Positions 25,194 through 34,198 are shown, numbered from the stretch's first letter. The stretch is DNA of 64,000 nt from 79-D21 sp964521575 (GCA_964521575.1 CAZFSR010000006.1:62001-126000), one strand, 5' to 3'. Numbers and translations are program-made. The notes: generated by a model from the letters alone, not told the origin.

Positions 25194-26394
25194 AAATGGG
25201 AACCGCGCGTTTTTCTGCGTCGGATTTCCAGCCGGGTAAAAGGCTTTCCCAGATTTCCGTCGCTTTCCTCTCGATTGCCATTAGGGATGAAATCGGTCCT
25301 CTCTTGCTCTCGTCGCATCGACTGAGCACAGGCAGGCTTGCTTTTTCCCGCATTTCGGCCAGAAGACCGCGCCCCCTGGCGTTTGCTCCCAACACGCGAA
25401 TGCAGGGGGGGCCAATCCGCTGGTAAGCTCGGTTAGTCCAGTGGTCAAGCCCGATAAGGACATGAACGAGGTGCCGGCAGACTCTTCCGCGAGGATATCT
25501 TTTCGAGACGCAGCTTGAAATGAAACTTTCAAGGTCCGTTGCGTGGATGATGGCCGATTTCAGGACAGCTTCAAACCCTTCTCCCATTTCCGCCATATCC
25601 GACAATTCTTCGTGGGTGCAACGTGCTAGGATGATGCGGTAAGCTGACAGAAGCCTCTCGTCATCCGCTGCGCACCGGCCTGAGGCGAGATCCTTCAGGA
25701 CCAACTCGTAGCTGGCAGGGGGCATTGCCTCCCGGACTCGGCCAAGGTTCCCCTTTTTCAATTCCTGACGAATCGCGGAAGCGCTTGCATATTCCCCAAT
25801 TTCAGAAGAGTGAAAGCCTGAGCCAATTCGGCGCACCGGCAGAACATCAAGTGGAAGGTTATCCCTCCTGACTTCCAGAAGGTAAGCGAGGGCGAGGTTG
25901 TTGTTCGGAGTGGAGAGAGCCGCCTTCGCGCCGGGTATCAAAGCGTCGATTGCATTTGCCCGGGCTTCGACGAACGAAAAACCTTTTTCGAGGGAGGATT
26001 TCAGCTTTTCCTTGAAAGCTGGAGGCTCATGCAATAAAATGTCCAAGATCGCTTCCAGTCCCGGAATTTCCCCTTCCATACCGAAGGAAAGATGTGTCAC
26101 GATACCGGACGAAGCGAGGATACGGACAGCTCCTCTTGCGAAAACGCCGGCGTTGTGGCAGGAAAAGGGCACGGGCAGTTCGAGCACCAGGTCGGCTCCG
26201 CACATTAGAGCGCTTCGAGCTCGTGACCATTTGTCCTGGAAAGAAGGTTCGCCCCTTTGAACGAAGTTTGACGACAGGACCACAACGATAGCCCGGGCCC
26301 CGGCGAGTTCCGCGGCCTTCGTGATATGGTAGGCATGTCCGTTGTGGAAAGGGTTGTATTCGGCGATAATGCCGACAATGTTACCTTCAGCCAT
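25183..26394 (-). CDS. tmcAL: tRNA(Met) cytidine acetate ligase TmcAL-like nucleotidyltransferase (YlbM family)
   Basis: In Bacillus subtilis TmcAL uses acetate and ATP to acetylate C34 of elongator tRNA-Met. The 403-residue protein has the family N-terminus GIIAEYNPFHNGHAYH, a nucleotidyltransferase HNGH site, then SSNFVQRGEPS, and GADLVLELPVPFS. ATG 26394 is chosen, because GGGAG lies 8 nt upstream and the family begins at this point; ATG 26409 and an upstream start at 26457 are in frame. The ylbM-type gene next to coaD and ackA is a known arrangement in Firmicutes. Confidence 0.9.
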   Translation of the reverse strand: MAEGNIVGIIAEYNPFHNGHAYHITKAAELAGARAIVVVLSSNFVQRGEPSFQDKWSRARSALMCGADLVLELPVPFSCHNAGVFARGAVRILASSGIVTHLSFGMEGEIPGLEAILDILLHEPPAFKEKLKSSLEKGFSFVEARANAIDALIPGAKAALSTPNNNLALAYLLEVRRDNLPLDVLPVRRIGSGFHSSEIGEYASASAIRQELKKGNLGRVREAMPPASYELVLKDLASGRCAADDERLLSAYRIILARCTHEELSDMAEMGEGFEAVLKSAIIHATDLESFISSCVSKRYPRGRVCRHLVHVLIGLDHWTNRAYQRIGPPCIRVLGANARGRGLLAEMREKASLPVLSRCDESKRGPISSLMAIERKATEIWESLLPGWKSDAEKRAVPIFIP

Positions 26395-26471
26395 TTCCGT
26401 GTCTCCCATCGAAGAGAAGCTGTTTTTCAGGTTAATCGGGCTCAACCAATCGGTCAAGGGAGGTTTTTTTC

Positions 26472-27671
26472 ATGAAGGTGCTCGTGCTAAATTGCGGTAG
26501 CTCATCCCTCAAGTACCAGCTTTTCGACATGACGAACGAGGACGTGCTCGCGAAGGGGCTTGTGGAGCGTATCGGCATCGAGGGATCCACCATCAAGCAT
26601 ACGAAAACGGGGCAATCTGCAGTGACCTCCAATGAGGACATTCCCAACCACAAGGTTGCGATACGCCTCGTAACCGAGCACCTCCTCGATCCCTCCCACG
26701 GTGCTCTGGCGAGCCTCAACGAGCTTTCCGCAGTCGGACACAGGGTTGTCCACGGGGGAGAGAAATTTGCGAAGTCCGTCATTATCGACCAGGAGGTCCT
26801 GGATGTTATCGAGGATTGCGTTCCCCTGGCTCCGCTTCACAACCCCGCCAACCTGATGGGCATAAGGGCTGTCCTGGAAGTTCTTCCCGATGTCCCCCAG
26901 GTTGCCGTTTTCGATACTGCCTTTCACCAGACCATGCCCCGCAAGGCCTTCACCTACGGTCTGCCCTATCATTACTACGAGGAGGGGCGTCTCCGCCGAT
27001 ACGGTTTTCACGGAACCAGCCATTACTATGTAGCCAACCGTGCAGCGGAAATCATTGGGCGTCCCGTTGAAGAATTGAAAATCGTGACCTGCCACATGGG
27101 TAACGGCAGTTCGATCACGGCTGTGGACGGCGGGAAATCTGTCGATACGAGCCTCGGATTCAGCACGGTCCCAGGCATCCTGATGGGAACGCGCGCGGGA
27201 GACCTTGACCCGGTCATGATCCTTCACCTCATGGAGCAGGAGGGAATAACCCCGAAGGCGATGAGCCACATCCTTCACAAGGAAAGCGGCGTCTTGGGCA
27301 TTTCCGGGATCAGCAGCGACCTCAGGGACATAGAGGAAGCGGCTTCCACGGGGAATGAAAGGGCGACGTTGGCGCTTGAAATGCTTTGCTACGGTGTTCG
27401 CAAGTATATCGGAGCCTATGCTGCCGCCATGGGGGGCATCGATGCGGTCGTCTTCACTGCGGGTATTGGTGAAAACAGTGTCCTGGTCCGCCAGATGGTC
27501 GGAGAAGGGCTTGAATTCCTTGGGGCCAAACTCGATCTTGAGAAAAACAACGTTCGCGGCAAGGAAACGATTGTCAGTTCGGACGATTCCAGGGTCAAGA
27601 TCCTGGTCGTTCCGACAAATGAGGAACTCGTGATCGCCCGGGACACGCGTGCCCTCGTAAACGGGCGCTGA
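26472..27671 (+). CDS. ackA: Acetate kinase
   Basis: AckA interconverts acetyl phosphate and acetate, making ATP during fermentation. The 399-residue protein has VLNCGSSSLKYQLFD at the N-terminus, the catalytic-region VAVFDTAFHQTMP, RRYGFHGTSHYYV, HMGNGSSITAV, MGTRAGDLDP and FTAGIGENS. Ribosome binding site GGGAGG precedes ATG 26472. The phosphotransacetylase gene is not in the window. It fits an anaerobic, acetate-producing metabolism. Confidence 0.97.
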   Translation: MKVLVLNCGSSSLKYQLFDMTNEDVLAKGLVERIGIEGSTIKHTKTGQSAVTSNEDIPNHKVAIRLVTEHLLDPSHGALASLNELSAVGHRVVHGGEKFAKSVIIDQEVLDVIEDCVPLAPLHNPANLMGIRAVLEVLPDVPQVAVFDTAFHQTMPRKAFTYGLPYHYYEEGRLRRYGFHGTSHYYVANRAAEIIGRPVEELKIVTCHMGNGSSITAVDGGKSVDTSLGFSTVPGILMGTRAGDLDPVMILHLMEQEGITPKAMSHILHKESGVLGISGISSDLRDIEEAASTGNERATLALEMLCYGVRKYIGAYAAAMGGIDAVVFTAGIGENSVLVRQMVGEGLEFLGAKLDLEKNNVRGKETIVSSDDSRVKILVVPTNEELVIARDTRALVNGR

Positions 27672-27684
27672 GGAGAAAAGGGAA

Positions 27685-28254
27685 GTGCAGGAGAAACCTC
27701 TCCATCCGCCGGTTTGGGACGCAAGGATTCCGGTCGACCCGGGGGAAACGGTTGGTGCTCCGGTACCTTTATCATGGTCTTTGCGGTTGCCCGAAGCACT
27801 GGATTACGCCGGACAAGTCTTCACGTTTCGGGAAAACCTTGAAGTCAGCGCGGAACGGTCTTCGGAGGGACGGAGCTTCTGGGTTGAACTCCGCCTTTCC
27901 TGCAGGGGATCGGCACCGTGTTCGCGTTGTTTGAGGGATACCCCTCTTGAAATTGGCGGCTCTTTCCGGTATTTTTATACTCCGTCTGCAGACGAGGAGA
28001 GGCAAGCCGCCGATGACGAAATGACGGTGTCCTACCCGCCGGAAGCGGCAGAGATAGACCTGTCCGAGCAAATATGGGAAAGTCTCGTCGTTTCGCTCCC
28101 AGAGAAGATCCTTTGCCGGGAAGAATGCGCGGGGTTGTGCCCAATTTGCGGCGCTGATCTGAACAATGGGCCTTGCGGATGCCCCAAGGCCGCAAATGAC
28201 CCGAGAATGCAGGCGCTCAGGGACATCTTGCCGGATGTTTCAGAGGATAGTTGA
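27685..28254 (+). CDS. yceD: DUF177 (YceD) family protein
   Basis: YceD-type proteins occur directly upstream of rpmF and are linked in some organisms to 23S rRNA accumulation; the mechanism is not known here. The 189-residue protein has the CSRCL motif near residue 77 and a C-terminal zinc-ribbon-like CREECAGLCPICGADLNN, typical of the Firmicute and plant forms. GTG 27685 has a purine-rich AGGAGAAAAGGGA site. It follows ackA by 13 bases and precedes rpmF by 9. Confidence 0.9.
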   Translation: MQEKPLHPPVWDARIPVDPGETVGAPVPLSWSLRLPEALDYAGQVFTFRENLEVSAERSSEGRSFWVELRLSCRGSAPCSRCLRDTPLEIGGSFRYFYTPSADEERQAADDEMTVSYPPEAAEIDLSEQIWESLVVSLPEKILCREECAGLCPICGADLNNGPCGCPKAANDPRMQALRDILPDVSEDS

Positions 28255-28263
28255 AGGGAGAGG

Positions 28264-28467
28264 ATGACGTTGGCGGTTCCAAAGAGAAGAGTATCCCATT
28301 CCAGGACGCACAAAAGAAAAGCCCAGTGGCTGGGGGCGCTTTCAGCCCCTTCGGTAGGCACATGCCCGCACTGCGGGGAAACCTTGCAGGCTCACCATGC
28401 ATGCAAGAGCTGCGGCTACTACCGTGGCAGGAAAGTCGTGGAGGTAGCATCCGCAGAGGCAAAGTGA
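28264..28467 (+). CDS. rpmF: 50S ribosomal protein L32
   Basis: The 67-residue basic protein begins AVPKRRVSHSRTHKRKAQW after a short lead and keeps the four-cysteine zinc ribbon (CPHC and CKSCGYYRGRKV), the zinc-binding form of L32. ATG 28264 follows GGGAGAGG. The yceD-rpmF pair ahead of plsX-fab genes is widespread in bacteria. Confidence 0.97.
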   Translation: MTLAVPKRRVSHSRTHKRKAQWLGALSAPSVGTCPHCGETLQAHHACKSCGYYRGRKVVEVASAEAK

Positions 28468-28480
28468 GCGGAAGTGTGTA

Positions 28481-28520
28481 AAGAAGGGGCGCCCCTTCCT
28501 GGGGCCGCCCCTTCTTTTTT
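28481..28520 (+). terminator. Intrinsic terminator after rpmF
   Basis: GAAGGGGCGCCCC pairs with GGGGCCGCCCCTTC (one bulged base) around a short TTCCT loop, then TTTTTTT. It separates rpmF from fapR; the fapR promoter begins in its T tail. Confidence 0.88.
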
Positions 28521-28523
28521 TGC

Positions 28524-28552
28524 TTGACCGAATCCCAGGGCATGAGTATACT
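28524..28552 (+). promoter_or_regulatory. Promoter of the fapR-plsX-fab operon
   Basis: TTGACC (28524-28529) and TATACT (28547-28552) are separated by 17 bases, predicting a start near 28559. The likely FapR operator begins about 16 bases downstream of that start. Confidence 0.85.
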
Positions 28553-28574
28553 GACAGGGTCATCAAAGGAGTTC

Positions 28575-28591
28575 TTAAGACCAGGTCATAA
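28575..28591 (+). promoter_or_regulatory. Probable FapR operator
   Basis: The 17-base dyad TTAAGACCAGGTCATAA is near-symmetric about its central A. It resembles the Bacillus FapR site TTAGTACCTGGTACTAA, keeping the TTA...ACC and GGT...TAA half-site ends. It lies between the predicted transcription start and the fapR start codon, so bound FapR would block elongation or open-complex escape. Autoregulation relieved by malonyl-CoA/ACP is the known behaviour of FapR; the site here is inferred. Confidence 0.72.
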
Positions 28592-28608
28592 GTCGGAGGC
28601 TTACAGCC

Positions 28609-29178
28609 TTGGAACATGCCCAGAAAAGGACGCGTCAAAGACGTCTCCTCAAGCTCCTCGAAGCCAACCCCCTCATGAATGACGAAGAATTGGCACGATC
28701 CCTCGCGGTCAGCGTCAGCACGGTCCGCCTGGACCGGGCGCTTCTCAATGTACCGGAACTGCGCGAGCGAATGAGGGAAATGGCGGAAAAGACATCCGGC
28801 CCACTTTCTGCCATGAAGAGGGGAGCCCTCTTTGGTGAGTTGCTGGGACTGGAGCTCGGACAATGGGGGCTTTCGCTGTTGACTCCCGACAACGACATGA
28901 TCACGGATGACGAGGGAACCATAGGCGGGCACTACCTTTACGCCCAGGCGGCAACGCTTGCCCTGGCCTCTGTCAAAAATGGAATGGCCTGCTGCATCGA
29001 GTCGGCACGGGTCCGGTTCATCAGGCCCGTCTTTCCTCTTGAGCGTTGCATTGCTCGATCCAAGGTCGGCATCCACAAGGATGGCAGGGCTGTGGTCAGC
29101 GTCAGGACGAGGATAAGGGACGAAGATGTCTTTATTGGCCGGTTCATCATCATGGCCGCTTCAAACGAGCAGGACTAG
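28609..29178 (+). CDS. fapR: Transcription factor FapR, lipid synthesis regulator
   Basis: FapR represses fatty-acid and phospholipid genes and is released by malonyl-CoA or malonyl-ACP. The 189-residue protein has a DeoR-like HTH (about residues 5-45; MNDEELARSLAVSVSTVRLDR) followed by a linker and a hot-dog fold effector domain. TTG 28609 has GGAGG at about 10 nt. It leads the plsX-fab operon, as in Bacillus, and its own leader carries a probable operator. Confidence 0.92.
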   Translation: MEHAQKRTRQRRLLKLLEANPLMNDEELARSLAVSVSTVRLDRALLNVPELRERMREMAEKTSGPLSAMKRGALFGELLGLELGQWGLSLLTPDNDMITDDEGTIGGHYLYAQAATLALASVKNGMACCIESARVRFIRPVFPLERCIARSKVGIHKDGRAVVSVRTRIRDEDVFIGRFIIMAASNEQD

Positions 29179-29199
29179 AGAGAGCGGGAGGGAACCGAA

Positions 29200-30204
29200 T
29201 TGCTTATAGCCGTAGACGCGATGGGTGGCGACAACGCTCCGCATGAAATATGCCGCGGAGCCGCCATCGCTTGCAGAAGCTGCCCTGATCTCGAAATCGC
29301 CCTTGTCGGGAAGGAAAAGCCTGTACGAGAACAGTTGGAAGGACAGGATTCCGGTGTAGCCGGTAGAATTCACGTCGTCAATGCCGAAGACGTGATCGGC
29401 ATGGACGAATCTCCCGTTGTCTCGATCCGGAAAAAGAAAGATTCCAGCCTACGCGTCGCCATGGAGATGGTGCACTCGCGGGAGGCTCAAGGCTGCGTTT
29501 CCTGCGGTAACACGGGAGCCATCGTGGCAGGGGGCGTTCTCGTTGTCGGCCGCATCCCCGGCATCGAGAGACCCGGGCTTGGGATGCCACTTCCAGCCCT
29601 GAACAGGACCAGCATGCTGATCGACGTCGGAGCCACGGTGAGGGCCAAGCCCGAAAACCTTTTCCAGTTCGCGCTGATGGGACAGATCTATATGCGCCAC
29701 ATCTTCGGAGTGAAGGAACCGGAAATAGCCCTTCTTTCCAACGGAGAGGAAGAGATCAAGGGAGACGAAGTGGTGATGGCCGCGCGTGAAATGATCAAGA
29801 ATGCAAACCTGAATTTCAAGGGTTACGTCGAGGGTAAGGATATCCCCTTCGGAACGGCTGATCTCGTTGTCTGCGACGGTTTCACCGGCAATGTCCTCCT
29901 GAAATTCATGGAGGGATTCGGGGAAGCGGTTTACGCCCTTTTGAAGGAAGAAATGGGAAACCGTCTCCTGCCGAAAATGGGCATGGTCTTCATGCTTCCG
30001 ATGATCAAGGAACTGTGGACCCGTTTCGATTACGAACGTTACGGGGGTACGCCCCTGCTTGGTGTAAACGGGGCGGTGATCAAAGCACATGGACGTTCCA
30101 AGGCAACAGCGGTCGCGAATGCGATCCGGGTGGCTCACGATTTTGTCGAGAAAAAGGGAGTCGAGCTTATCAGGGAAGAGTTGCTAGAGGGAGGAAAACT
30201 TTAA
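29200..30204 (+). CDS. plsX: Phosphate acyltransferase PlsX
   Basis: PlsX makes acyl-phosphate from acyl-ACP for glycerolipid synthesis. The 334-residue product begins LLIAVDAMGGDNAPHEI, with SCGNTGAIVAGG, GIERPGLGMPLPA, LLSNGEEEIKG and CDGFTGNVLLKFMEG. TTG 29200 follows GGGAGGGAACC. Its stop overlaps the fabH ATG by one base. Confidence 0.96.
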   Translation: MLIAVDAMGGDNAPHEICRGAAIACRSCPDLEIALVGKEKPVREQLEGQDSGVAGRIHVVNAEDVIGMDESPVVSIRKKKDSSLRVAMEMVHSREAQGCVSCGNTGAIVAGGVLVVGRIPGIERPGLGMPLPALNRTSMLIDVGATVRAKPENLFQFALMGQIYMRHIFGVKEPEIALLSNGEEEIKGDEVVMAAREMIKNANLNFKGYVEGKDIPFGTADLVVCDGFTGNVLLKFMEGFGEAVYALLKEEMGNRLLPKMGMVFMLPMIKELWTRFDYERYGGTPLLGVNGAVIKAHGRSKATAVANAIRVAHDFVEKKGVELIREELLEGGKL

Positions 30205-31229
30205 TGCCGCTGTTTTCTGGAAGGCCCGTTTTTGTCCTTGGAACGGGAATGCATGTCCCGGAAAGGATCCTGAGCAACAAGGACCTTGAAAAGATGGTGG
30301 ACACGACCGATGAGTGGATCGTCGAACGAACGGGGATCAGGACAAGACACATCGCGGCCCCAGGGGAACTCACGAGCGATCTTGGATATGCCGCGGGGAA
30401 GGCTGCCCTGGAAGCATCGAACATGACCCCCGAGAGACTCGACATGATCCTTGTTGCCACGAACTCGCCCGATACCGTTTTCCCGGGTGTTGCAGCGAAA
30501 ATCCAGGGACGGCTCGGAGCGAACCAGGCTGGCGCAGCGGATGTCCAGTCAGGCTGCACCGGATGTGTTTACGCGCTTGCAATGGCCGCTGCGGGAATTG
30601 CTTCGGGGCTATGGGAGAATGTCCTTGTTGTTGGAGCTGAAGTCCTGTCAAGCCTCATCAACTGGCAGGACCGGAACACCTGTGTGCTTTTCGGTGACGG
30701 GGCCGGGGCTGTCGTCCTTTCCTCAAGCCCCGCGCGGGCGGTTGCGCGCATACTGGCATCGGACCTGCGCTCTGACGGTACGCGGCACGACCTGATCTGC
30801 TTCCCGGGTGGACTAGTCCAGAATCCGGCTTCACCGAAAACACTGGAAGAAAACCTTCACTCGGTCCAGATGAAGGGAAACGAGGTCTTCAAATTCGTTA
30901 ACCAGGCCCTGCCCGGTTTCCTTCACGACAGCTGCAGGAACGCGGGCCTTGATGCGGACTCGATCGACTGGTGGATTTTCCACCAGGCAAACCGGAGAAT
31001 TATCGATTCCGTTCTGAAACGGCTTGGTGTTGACCCGGCCAAGGCGATCGTCAACCTCGAAAAATACGGAAACACTTCTGCGGCTTCGGTTTTCCTGGCA
31101 TTTCATGAAGCCCTTGCCGACGGACGCCTCGGTCCTTCCCAAAAAATTCTGATCACGAGCTTCGGCTCGGGAATGACTTACGGAGACCTCATTCTAGAAA
31201 TGCAAGGAGAAGGCCATGTTCAAGAATAA
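30204..31229 (+). CDS. fabH: 3-oxoacyl-ACP synthase III
   Basis: FabH condenses acetyl-CoA with malonyl-ACP to start fatty-acid chains. The 341-residue product has WIVERTGIRTRHIA, the active-site Cys in QSGCTGCVYALAMA, the His in WIFHQANRRI and the Asn in YGNTSAAS. ATG 30204 overlaps the plsX stop; GGAGG lies before it. It overlaps fabK by 14 nt. Confidence 0.97.
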   Translation: MPLFSGRPVFVLGTGMHVPERILSNKDLEKMVDTTDEWIVERTGIRTRHIAAPGELTSDLGYAAGKAALEASNMTPERLDMILVATNSPDTVFPGVAAKIQGRLGANQAGAADVQSGCTGCVYALAMAAAGIASGLWENVLVVGAEVLSSLINWQDRNTCVLFGDGAGAVVLSSSPARAVARILASDLRSDGTRHDLICFPGGLVQNPASPKTLEENLHSVQMKGNEVFKFVNQALPGFLHDSCRNAGLDADSIDWWIFHQANRRIIDSVLKRLGVDPAKAIVNLEKYGNTSAASVFLAFHEALADGRLGPSQKILITSFGSGMTYGDLILEMQGEGHVQE

Positions 31230-32172
31230 CCGTGTAACAAAGCTCCTCGGCACCGAGTTCCCGATTATCCAGGGTGGTATGGCTTGGGTGGCGGATGCGG
31301 ACCTCGCTGCGGCGGTCAGCAACGGTGGGGGCCTTGGGATTATCGCCGCTGCCAACGTTCCCCCCGAGTTGCTTGAACAGCAGATCATTAGGGCCGGTTC
31401 CCTGACGACGCGTCCTTTCGGCCTGAACATCATGCTGCTTTCCCCGACCGCGGATGAAGCGATCGAACTTGCTGCCCGCCACCGAGTGCCCGTTGTGACG
31501 ACAGGAGCCGGAGCCCCAGGGCGGGTTATCGACAGGCTAAAGCCTCTCGGGACAACCGTTATCCCGGTTATCGCTTCAGTCGCCCATGCAAGGCGTGTGG
31601 AAAAGCAGGGAGCGGACGCTGTCGTCGCCGAAGGAACCGAGTCGGGAGGGCACATCGGAGAATCCACGACCATGACACTTGTCCCCCAAGTCGTCGACGC
31701 AGTCGGAATCCCGGTCATCGCTGCAGGCGGAGTTGCAGACGGCAGGGGAATTGCAGCGGCTTTCGCGCTCGGCGCAGAAGGCGTACAGGTCGGAACGAGA
31801 TTTGTCTGCTGCACCGAGTGCAATGCTCACCCCCTCTATAAAAAGGAAATCATCGCGGCAGGAGATCGCTCCACCGTCACAACCGGCAGAAGAACGGGAC
31901 ACCCCGTCCGATGCCTGAAAAACAAGCTTACGCATGAATTCGACAAGCTCGAAGAGCGTCTTGCCGACATCCATGAATTTGAGGAACTTGGTGCCGGCAG
32001 GCTCCGAAAAGCAGTGGTCGAAGGAGACGTCGAATGGGGATCCGTCATGGCCGGTCAAATTGCCGGGTTGATCCGCGACGTCCAACCTGCCGCGAAGATC
32101 ATCACAGAGATGTTTGCCGAGGCTGAAGAAATTATTCGGGGACTTGCAGCCAACCTTGAGAGCAAGGGGTGA
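31216..32172 (+). CDS. fabK: Enoyl-ACP reductase II, FMN-dependent
   Basis: FabK carries out the last reduction of the fatty-acid cycle and is an alternative to FabI, insensitive to triclosan. The 318-residue TIM-barrel protein belongs to the nitronate monooxygenase-like flavoenzyme family: FPIIQGGMAWVADADLAAAVS, NIMLLSPTADE, VVAEGTESGGHIGE, IAAGGVADGRGIAAAFALGA and QVGTRFV. The context between fabH and fabD supports FabK over nitronate monooxygenase. Confidence 0.94.
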   Translation: MFKNNRVTKLLGTEFPIIQGGMAWVADADLAAAVSNGGGLGIIAAANVPPELLEQQIIRAGSLTTRPFGLNIMLLSPTADEAIELAARHRVPVVTTGAGAPGRVIDRLKPLGTTVIPVIASVAHARRVEKQGADAVVAEGTESGGHIGESTTMTLVPQVVDAVGIPVIAAGGVADGRGIAAAFALGAEGVQVGTRFVCCTECNAHPLYKKEIIAAGDRSTVTTGRRTGHPVRCLKNKLTHEFDKLEERLADIHEFEELGAGRLRKAVVEGDVEWGSVMAGQIAGLIRDVQPAAKIITEMFAEAEEIIRGLAANLESKG

Positions 32173-32176
32173 TTGC

Positions 32177-33139
32177 ATGCGCTACGCACTCGTTTTTCCC
32201 GGCCAGGGAGCCCAGGAGGTGGGGATGGGGAAAGCCCTCTACGAAAGCACCCCTGTCGCGAAGGAAGTTTTTGATGCGGCAGACCGAGCCCTTGGCTACC
32301 CATTGACACGAACCATCTTCGAAGGACCCGAAGAAGAGCTGACACGAACGGAAAACGCACAGCCCGCGATCCTGGCCGTTTCAATCGCCACGAAAGCCGT
32401 TATCGAAGAAATATTGGGGTATCCGCTCTCGCCGAGTCTGGTGGCGGGACATAGCCTTGGGGAATACACTGCGCTTGTCGCAGCCGGAACCTTGACTCTG
32501 GAAGACGGTATCAGGCTTGTCCACCTTCGTGGGAAGTGGATGCAGGAAGCGGTTCCGGTCGGGAAAGGGGCCATGGCTGCGATCCTCGGGCTTGATTCCG
32601 ACCTTGTGGAACAGGCATGCAGTGAGGCCAGGCTTGACCAGGTGTGCAGCCCGGCCAATTTCAATGCACCCGGCCAAATCGTGATTTCCGGGCATTCCGA
32701 AGCCGTTGCTCGCGCCGTTGAAATCGCTCGCAGGCTGGGAGCCAAGAGAGCGATCCCCCTTAAAGTCAGCGCCCCATTCCATTGCAGTTTGATGGAGCCG
32801 GTCGCGGACAGACTGACTGACGCTTTTTCGGCTTGTACCTGGCGATCACCCTCCTGCCCGCTTGTCAATAACGTGTCCGCAGCGGTCGTATCTGGGACGG
32901 AAGAAATCAGGCAAGCGCTTCGCAGCCAAACCTACAGCCCCGTCCGATGGCTGGAATCGGTACAGGAAATGGAACGCCACGGTATCACGCACTTTCTTGA
33001 AGTCGGCCCCGGTAATGTTCTTTCGGGCCTTATCCGAAAAGGAAGCCGCAATTCCGTCACATTCGACACGTCCACGCAGGAGGGGCTTTCCAAGATAGTG
33101 GATGCGTTGCGGGGAAAGGAGAGTGAACCCGTTGAGTGA
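32177..33139 (+). CDS. fabD: Malonyl CoA-ACP transacylase
   Basis: FabD loads malonate onto ACP. The 320-residue protein has ALVFPGQGAQEVGMG, the nucleophile motif GHSLGEYTAL near residue 90, and the histidine in SAPFHCSLM near residue 199. ATG 32177 is four bases after the fabK stop; the longer frame from 32114 overlaps fabK and lacks family similarity. The fabG start lies within its last codons. Confidence 0.96.
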   Translation: MRYALVFPGQGAQEVGMGKALYESTPVAKEVFDAADRALGYPLTRTIFEGPEEELTRTENAQPAILAVSIATKAVIEEILGYPLSPSLVAGHSLGEYTALVAAGTLTLEDGIRLVHLRGKWMQEAVPVGKGAMAAILGLDSDLVEQACSEARLDQVCSPANFNAPGQIVISGHSEAVARAVEIARRLGAKRAIPLKVSAPFHCSLMEPVADRLTDAFSACTWRSPSCPLVNNVSAAVVSGTEEIRQALRSQTYSPVRWLESVQEMERHGITHFLEVGPGNVLSGLIRKGSRNSVTFDTSTQEGLSKIVDALRGKESEPVE

Positions 33140-33878
33140 TACCAGAAAAGTAGCCCTTGTCACGGGTTCCGGGAAAGGGATCGGTCGAGCTGTGGCGGTT
33201 GCGCTGGCTAAGAAGGGAGCAGCTGTTGCCGTTAACTACAGCCGTTCCGAGGAGGCGGCCATGGAAACGGCAGAAATAATACGCAAAGAAGGCGGTGAAT
33301 GCGGCGTCTTCAAGGCGGACGTTTCCAGAACGGAAGAGGTTCGCGCCCTTTTCGAGGCAACGAAGGCTTCCCTAGGCCAGGTTTCGATCCTGGTGAACAA
33401 TGCCGGGATGACTCGAGACTCCCTTCTTGTCAGGATGAAGGACGAGGACTGGCGCGACGTCCTGTCCCTGAATCTAGAGGCAGCGTTCCTCTGCTCTCGG
33501 GAGGCCGTTCGAGACATGGCGCGGGCCCGTTGGGGACGAATCATCAATGTCAGTTCCGTTGTCGGCCTCATCGGAAACCCCGGACAGGCAAACTACTGCG
33601 CTTCCAAGGCCGGCTTGCTGGGCCTCACGAAGTCGATTGCCCGGGAATACGGAATGCGCGGGATTACTGCAAATGCCGTTGCACCCGGCTGGATAGAAAC
33701 CGACATGACGGCTTCCCTGAAAAACGAAATCCGAGAATCAATGTTGAGATCCATCCCCGCCGGAAGGCCGGGACTTCCCGAAGATGTCGCATCCGTCGTC
33801 GCGTTCCTTGCTTCGGAGGAGGCATCCTACGTCAACGGCCAGACAATTGCCGTGGACGGCGGGATGACGATGGTTTAA
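33132..33878 (+). CDS. fabG: 3-oxoacyl-ACP reductase
   Basis: FabG is an NADPH-dependent short-chain dehydrogenase. The 248-residue product has the cofactor motif VTGSGKGIGRAVAVAL, the LVNNAGMTRD motif, catalytic Ser in NVSSVVGLIG, YCASKAGLLGL (YXXXK) and APGWIETDM. The start may be TTG 33132 (AAGGAG at 10 nt) or GTG 33123 (spacing too short). It overlaps fabD by 8 nt. Confidence 0.96.
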   Translation: MSDTRKVALVTGSGKGIGRAVAVALAKKGAAVAVNYSRSEEAAMETAEIIRKEGGECGVFKADVSRTEEVRALFEATKASLGQVSILVNNAGMTRDSLLVRMKDEDWRDVLSLNLEAAFLCSREAVRDMARARWGRIINVSSVVGLIGNPGQANYCASKAGLLGLTKSIAREYGMRGITANAVAPGWIETDMTASLKNEIRESMLRSIPAGRPGLPEDVASVVAFLASEEASYVNGQTIAVDGGMTMV

Positions 33879-33904
33879 AGTCATTTGGAAGGAGGTGAAG
33901 CACG

Positions 33905-34156
33905 ATGAAAAAGGAAGAGATTCTCTCCAGGCTTAAGGAAATCGTGATCGACCGGCTGGACGTGGAGGAGGGCCAGATCAAGAATGAGGCTTCCTTCATC
34001 GAAGACCTCGGTGCCGATTCACTCGACATCGTCGAGTTGATTATGGGCATCGAAGAGGAATTCGATATCGAGATCCCCGACGAGGACGCCGAGAAACTCA
34101 CGACCGTCGGAGAAGCACTCAATTACGTTATCGGCAAGCTGGGCGTCGAGGAGTAA
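33905..34156 (+). CDS. acpP: Acyl carrier protein
   Basis: The 83-residue, highly acidic protein has the phosphopantetheine serine in GADSLDIVELIMGIEEEFD (DSL motif) near residue 39. Ribosome binding site GGAAGGAGGTGAAG is very strong. It lies between fabG and fabF as usual. A GC-rich hairpin follows the stop. Confidence 0.97.
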   Translation: MKKEEILSRLKEIVIDRLDVEEGQIKNEASFIEDLGADSLDIVELIMGIEEEFDIEIPDEDAEKLTTVGEALNYVIGKLGVEE

Positions 34157-34169
34157 ATTGCTTCAAACG

Positions 34170-34198
34170 GGGCCGGGGATCGCAACCCCCGGCCCTTT
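34170..34198 (+). terminator. Hairpin between acpP and fabF, possible weak terminator
   Basis: GGGCCGGGG (34170-34178) pairs with CCCCGGCCC (34187-34195) around an 8-base loop, followed by only TTTCC. The short T run suggests partial termination or protection of the acpP mRNA end rather than a full stop, because fabF has no clear promoter of its own. Confidence 0.6.

Noticed and set aside
26429..26457. TTGACC and TAACCT 17 bases apart on the minus strand, possible tmcAL promoter
   Set aside because: The -10 box matches only three consensus positions; too weak to list as a feature.
34150..34175. CTTCAAAC as a possible selenocysteine tRNA anticodon loop near a GC-rich stem
   Set aside because: The surrounding sequence folds as the hairpin after acpP and does not form a cloverleaf.
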